Shown here: positions 60,879 through 64,000 of the stretch, piece after piece
Position numbering within the stretch: the stretch's first letter is position 1
How the letters are laid out: each line of letters starts with the position of its first letter
From: Vibrio artabrorum
GTDB lineage: Bacteria; Pseudomonadota; Gammaproteobacteria; Enterobacterales; Vibrionaceae
NCBI RefSeq assembly: GCF_024347295.1
Contig: NZ_AP025458.1
Coordinates: forward strand, 1,736,001-1,800,000
Direction: 5' to 3'
Length of the DNA stretch: 64,000 nt
The notes under the pieces: generated by a model
What the model saw: only the letters and a program-made list of their open reading frames with translations
Databases searched by the model: none
Told to the model about the DNA's origin: nothing
Translations under genes and position numbers: made by a program

Positions 60879-61523
60879 TTAAAGGGTCTCAGTGTCTAAC
60901 ATTCCATGTCTAATCGCTAAGTGAGTCAGTTCCACATCACCACTGATATTCAGTTTGCTAAACAAACGGTAACGGTAACTATTGACGGTCTTAGGACTTA
61001 GATTGAGTTGTTCCGAAATATCCGTCACTTTCTGACCCTTCGTAATCATCATCATAATTTGAAGTTCACGTTCAGATAAGTCTGCGAATGGATTTTCAGA
61101 TGCAGGCGAGAATTGGCTTAAAGCCATCTGCTGCGCAATTTCTGGTGAAATGTATCGCTGGCCACTATTGACCATTCGAATAGCATTGACCATTTCATCC
61201 GGACCTGCACCTTTAGTAAGGTAACCCGCAGCCCCAGCTTGCATCACTTTAGTCGGAAATGGATTTTCCGTATGAACCGTTAAAACGATAATTTTAATAT
61301 CAGGATTGAAACGTAAAATTTTCTTGGTTGCTTCTAAGCCACCAATACCTGGCATATTCATATCCATCAAAATAACGTCAATATTATTAGTACGACACCA
61401 TTTGACAGCATTTTCACCGCTTTCAGCTTCCCCTGCTACGTTCATTCCACGGACGTCTTCAATAATACGTCGTATCCCTGTGCGAACCAGCTCGTGATCA
61501 TCTACAAGGAAAACATTTATCAA
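60879..61523 (-). CDS. varA: Response regulator VarA/UvrY/GacA family
   Basis: A 214-residue NarL-type regulator with receiver domain (D54 phospho-acceptor in LMDMNMPG, acidic pair D8/D9) and a C-terminal LuxR-type helix-turn-helix (SERELQIMMMITKG, LNLSPKTVNSYRYRLFSKL). Partner of VarS/BarA; in vibrios it activates the Csr small RNAs that control quorum sensing, virulence and carbon storage. The varA-uvrC-pgsA order is conserved. The Csr RNAs themselves are not in this window. Confidence 0.95.
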   Translation of the reverse strand: MINVFLVDDHELVRTGIRRIIEDVRGMNVAGEAESGENAVKWCRTNNIDVILMDMNMPGIGGLEATKKILRFNPDIKIIVLTVHTENPFPTKVMQAGAAGYLTKGAGPDEMVNAIRMVNSGQRYISPEIAQQMALSQFSPASENPFADLSERELQIMMMITKGQKVTDISEQLNLSPKTVNSYRYRLFSKLNISGDVELTHLAIRHGMLDTETL

Positions 61524-62322
61524 ACTTGTATCTCCACACTATTAATTGGCCCTGCAACCACTGTGTCATTTCGTCTGTTTACAACAATTAAAGAAAAGAG
61601 CAGTGGGTCACAGCATTGAGTACATCTTAACTTAATTAGTATAAAAAAGCTTTGTTGAATATGTGCTGAAACAAGAACTTTAGCAAGTACTTATTTATAA
61701 ACAAGTCAACTAAAACAACAAGCTTTTCGTAAAAATCAAAGAGTTAAAACAGCGCACAATAAAATTACACAAGATAAAGATATTTTCAATACTATTGAAT
61801 AGCCATTCATGACAATTTCGCTTTTTTGCTTATACCGTCCCGTTATGGGTCACCTTTGACGGCCGTAGGTTGGCTTTATACCGCCATTTTTCACATTCAA
61901 GGCCCAAGGTTGCACAGAGCAAACACCTCCCATCGCTTTAAGACGCTGCTATTTAGCTGAACTTTTGAGCTTCCTTTGTTAATGAAGTTCATTACCCTGA
62001 TATGACTCTTAACACAGAGTAATTCAATCTGATTTTGTAATTTTATTTCACAAATAACGAATCCATAACAAGAATATTCCGAACCGTCTCATCTCAAACT
62101 CATACAGGTAATATTTACTTTCAAAATCTAACACTTAAAAACACGGTAAGACATATCGAGACAATTTATCGCGCTCATTTTTTCACTTAAATTGATATAA
62201 ATCATGGCCACTGTGGACTTGAATGACCTTTCTTTTTAGCAAACCAATCCAAACCACGGAATATTTCGTAATAAGTTTACATAAACTCTATTTACAACAT
62301 AGCCAACTATTGAGGAACCACG
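61524..62322. other. Long divergent region between varA and cioA
   Basis: About 800 bases. It includes a locally GC-richer block at about 61836-61950 whose flanks carry imperfect direct repeats, an FNR-like site at 62192, and otherwise AT-rich sequence. No gene was confirmed. Confidence 0.5.
62192..62205 (+). promoter_or_regulatory. FNR-like site upstream of cioAB
   Basis: TTGATATAAATCAT matches TTGATNNNNATCAA except the last base. It lies about 120 bases before the oxidase start, where an oxygen-sensing CRP/FNR regulator could act; ANR represses cioAB in Pseudomonas. Confidence 0.5.
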
Positions 62323-63654
62323 ATGTTAGACACCCTCATGCTGTCTCGAATTCAGTTCGCGGCCAATATCAGCTTTCACATTCTTTTTCCTACCATCACG
62401 ATAGCCCTAGCTTGGATTTTGGTGTTCTTCAAATGGCGCTATAACCGCACACAAGAGACGGTATGGTTAGACCTTTATTATTTCTGGGTCAAGATCTTCG
62501 CATTAACTTTTGCTTTAGGCGTTGTATCGGGTATCACCATGAGCTTTCAGTTTGGAACGAACTGGCCAGGCTTTATGGAAAAAGTCGGTAACGTGGCAGG
62601 GCCTCTTTTAGGTTATGAAGTGATGACGGCGTTCTTTATGGAAGCGACCTTTCTTGGCGTCATGCTATTTGGACGAGGACGCGTACCGGAATGGTTCCAT
62701 ACATTAGCCACGGTTTTAGTCGCCTTCGGAACCAGTATGTCCGCATTTTGGATTTTGGTGCTTAATAGCTGGATGCATACCCCAAGTGGCTATGAGTTAA
62801 TCGGAGGCATTGTTCACGTGACCAGTTGGAAAGAGGTCATTTTGAACCCTTCACTGCCTTACCGGCTCGCCCATACATTATTGGCATCAGCATTAACGGC
62901 AAGCTTTCTGATTGCGGGAGTATCGGCTTACCAAGTCATCAAACGGCCCACTCATCGTTCAGCTAAACTCGGTTTAAAGGTCGCTCTCCTGACTGCCGCT
63001 GGCTTCATCCCTATACAAATTTTTATCGGTGATTTACATGGTTTGAATACCTTAAAACATCAGCCGGCTAAAGTGGCCGCGATGGAAGGAGTTTGGGACA
63101 CTCAAAAAGGCGCTCCACTACTGCTATTCGCAGTCCCAAACGAAAAAACACGCAGCAATGATTTGGAATTAGGGATCCCTAAACTCGCGAGCCTGATCTT
63201 AACGCATGAACTGGATGGCGAAATTGTTGGACTTAATGAATTTGCCCCAAACCATCCTCCCGTAAAACCCTTGTTTTTTGGTTTCAGAGTGATGGTTGGC
63301 GTTGGTGTTGTCATGCTAGTGGTCAGTTGGTTTGGAACGGCAAGGTTAGCGCGTAAACAATCACTACCGAAACCTTTTCTATATATCGTATTCGCGATGA
63401 CCTTTTCCGGTTGGGTCGCAACATTAGCGGGCTGGTATGTGACTGAAATTGGCAGACAGCCTTGGCTCGTAAATGGTGTGTTAAGAACGTCGGAAGCCGT
63501 TACTACCGTCGCCAGTAGCAGTGTAATGATATCCCTGACCATGTATTTAGCTATCTACGCCACCTTGTTAGTGGCCTACATTCACACCCTGTTCTATTTA
63601 GCACGCAAAGATATTGGCGCGCATCAAGTAACACAGACAAAACACGAGGTTTAA
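62323..63654 (+). CDS. cioA: Cyanide-insensitive bd-type quinol oxidase, subunit I
   Basis: A 443-residue CydA-family protein with nine or more membrane segments. It is about 80 residues shorter than E. coli CydA because the periplasmic Q loop is short, the mark of the CIO type. Heme ligand candidates are the early histidine in ISFHILFP and the conserved GYEVMTAFFMEATFLG and GRQPW motifs. AGGAAC precedes the ATG. It reduces oxygen with quinol at low proton yield. subunit II follows 2 bases after the stop. Confidence 0.93.
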   Translation: MLDTLMLSRIQFAANISFHILFPTITIALAWILVFFKWRYNRTQETVWLDLYYFWVKIFALTFALGVVSGITMSFQFGTNWPGFMEKVGNVAGPLLGYEVMTAFFMEATFLGVMLFGRGRVPEWFHTLATVLVAFGTSMSAFWILVLNSWMHTPSGYELIGGIVHVTSWKEVILNPSLPYRLAHTLLASALTASFLIAGVSAYQVIKRPTHRSAKLGLKVALLTAAGFIPIQIFIGDLHGLNTLKHQPAKVAAMEGVWDTQKGAPLLLFAVPNEKTRSNDLELGIPKLASLILTHELDGEIVGLNEFAPNHPPVKPLFFGFRVMVGVGVVMLVVSWFGTARLARKQSLPKPFLYIVFAMTFSGWVATLAGWYVTEIGRQPWLVNGVLRTSEAVTTVASSSVMISLTMYLAIYATLLVAYIHTLFYLARKDIGAHQVTQTKHEV

Positions 63655-63656
63655 CC

Positions 63657-64000
63657 ATGCTTGATTATCTACCCGAAATATATCTCCTGTTACTTGGGTT
63701 TACTGTCTTTATGTATGCCATTTTAGACGGCTACGACCTGGGTGTTGGCGTACTGCTGCCGAGAGATAATGAAGCTCAACGCGATAGGATGATTGCCTCG
63801 ATTGGCCCTTTTTGGGACGCCAATGAGACTTGGTTAGTACTGGCGGTCGGTATTTTGTTGATCGCCTTTCCTACCGCTCACAGCTTGATTCTGACTGAAC
63901 TCTATATGCCGACAGCAATCATGCTTATCGCTTTGATTATGCGAGGGGTTGCGTTCGATTTTCGCGCTAAAGCGAACGCCGATCACAAGCCTCGTTGGGA
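63657..64000 (+). CDS. cioB: bd-type quinol oxidase, subunit II (5' fragment)
   Basis: The first 114 codons are in the window; the gene runs off the right edge. It starts MLDYLPEIYLLLLGFTVFMY with DGYDLGVGVLLP and GPFWDANETWLV, which are CydB/CioB signatures. Start codon at 63657 is two bases after the cioA stop, with GAGG in the end of cioA as the ribosome site. The two genes form one operon. Confidence 0.95.
   Translation, partial: MLDYLPEIYLLLLGFTVFMYAILDGYDLGVGVLLPRDNEAQRDRMIASIGPFWDANETWLVLAVGILLIAFPTAHSLILTELYMPTAIMLIALIMRGVAFDFRAKANADHKPRW

Overview
The window is chromosomal DNA from a gammaproteobacterium of the genus Vibrio. This is inferred from several lineage-typical blocks: the norspermidine genes (a fused diaminobutyrate aminotransferase/decarboxylase, carboxynorspermidine synthase and nspC), an H-NOX/quorum-sensing kinase pair, the varA-uvrC-pgsA-tRNA cluster, a gyrA/ubiG/nrdA/nrdB/yfaE block, and small Vibrio-type intergenic inverted repeats. 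Species cannot be fixed; heptanucleotide microsatellites and overall gene content would fit the Splendidus or a related clade. I see no prophage, integron, CRISPR array, transposase or rRNA. Most of the window is core genome.

Layout. 1-8.4 kb: tail of the ycjX-ycjF stress pair (minus), a small membrane protein, class I fumarase, pabB, the hnoX-hqsK nitric-oxide sensing pair and nudL. 8.7-13.4 kb: serine uptake and deamination (sdaC, sdaA), then NAD-malic enzyme. 13.5-18.8 kb: sanA, a GlpM-family protein, and two diguanylate cyclases flanking a cysteine-rich DUF2797 protein. 19.2-23.8 kb: a two-gene operon (2-oxoglutarate/iron amino-acid dioxygenase family plus a cysteine-desulfurase-like PLP enzyme), divergent from a pterin operon folK-folX-folE-folM that would feed tetrahydromonapterin synthesis. 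24-28.7 kb: trxB and cydDC. 29-33.8 kb: a heptamer microsatellite, a chemoreceptor, a BCCT osmolyte transporter and a lysine/alanine-rich DNA-binding-like protein. 33.9-40 kb: DUF2982 protein, ycbL-ycbK-ldtD cell-wall genes, ribA, a 58-codon small gene and a periplasmic rhodanese whose stop lies in a second heptamer microsatellite. 40-49.4 kb: gyrA, ubiG, nrdA-nrdB-yfaE and a CinA-family protein. 49.5-56.9 kb: DUF3943 protein, an ACT-domain GcvR-like regulator and the norspermidine operon. 57.7-61.5 kb: four tRNA genes (Cys, Gly, Leu, Gly), pgsA, uvrC, varA. 62.3-64 kb: cioAB-type quinol oxidase, cut by the window end.

Functional links. CydDC is the known assembly exporter for bd-type oxidases, and a bd-type (cyanide-insensitive) oxidase lies at the far end of the window behind an FNR-like site. 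Ribonucleotide reductase has its own ferredoxin and a promoter region with two NrdR-like boxes and a DnaA box. Cell-wide signalling is well represented (two GGDEF proteins, H-NOX/HqsK, VarA, norspermidine synthesis), all of which in vibrios affect the biofilm/quorum-sensing decision.

No complete new defence or mobile system is visible. The best candidates for undescribed biology are the dioxygenase/PLP-enzyme operon at 19.25-21.13 kb, the DUF2797 protein with a GIY-YIG-like core after a cysteine cluster, the paired repeats upstream of sdaC, two heptanucleotide repeat tracts, and an unexplained GC-richer block at 61.8-61.95 kb. All calls were made by eye from sequence and translations; no database search was run.
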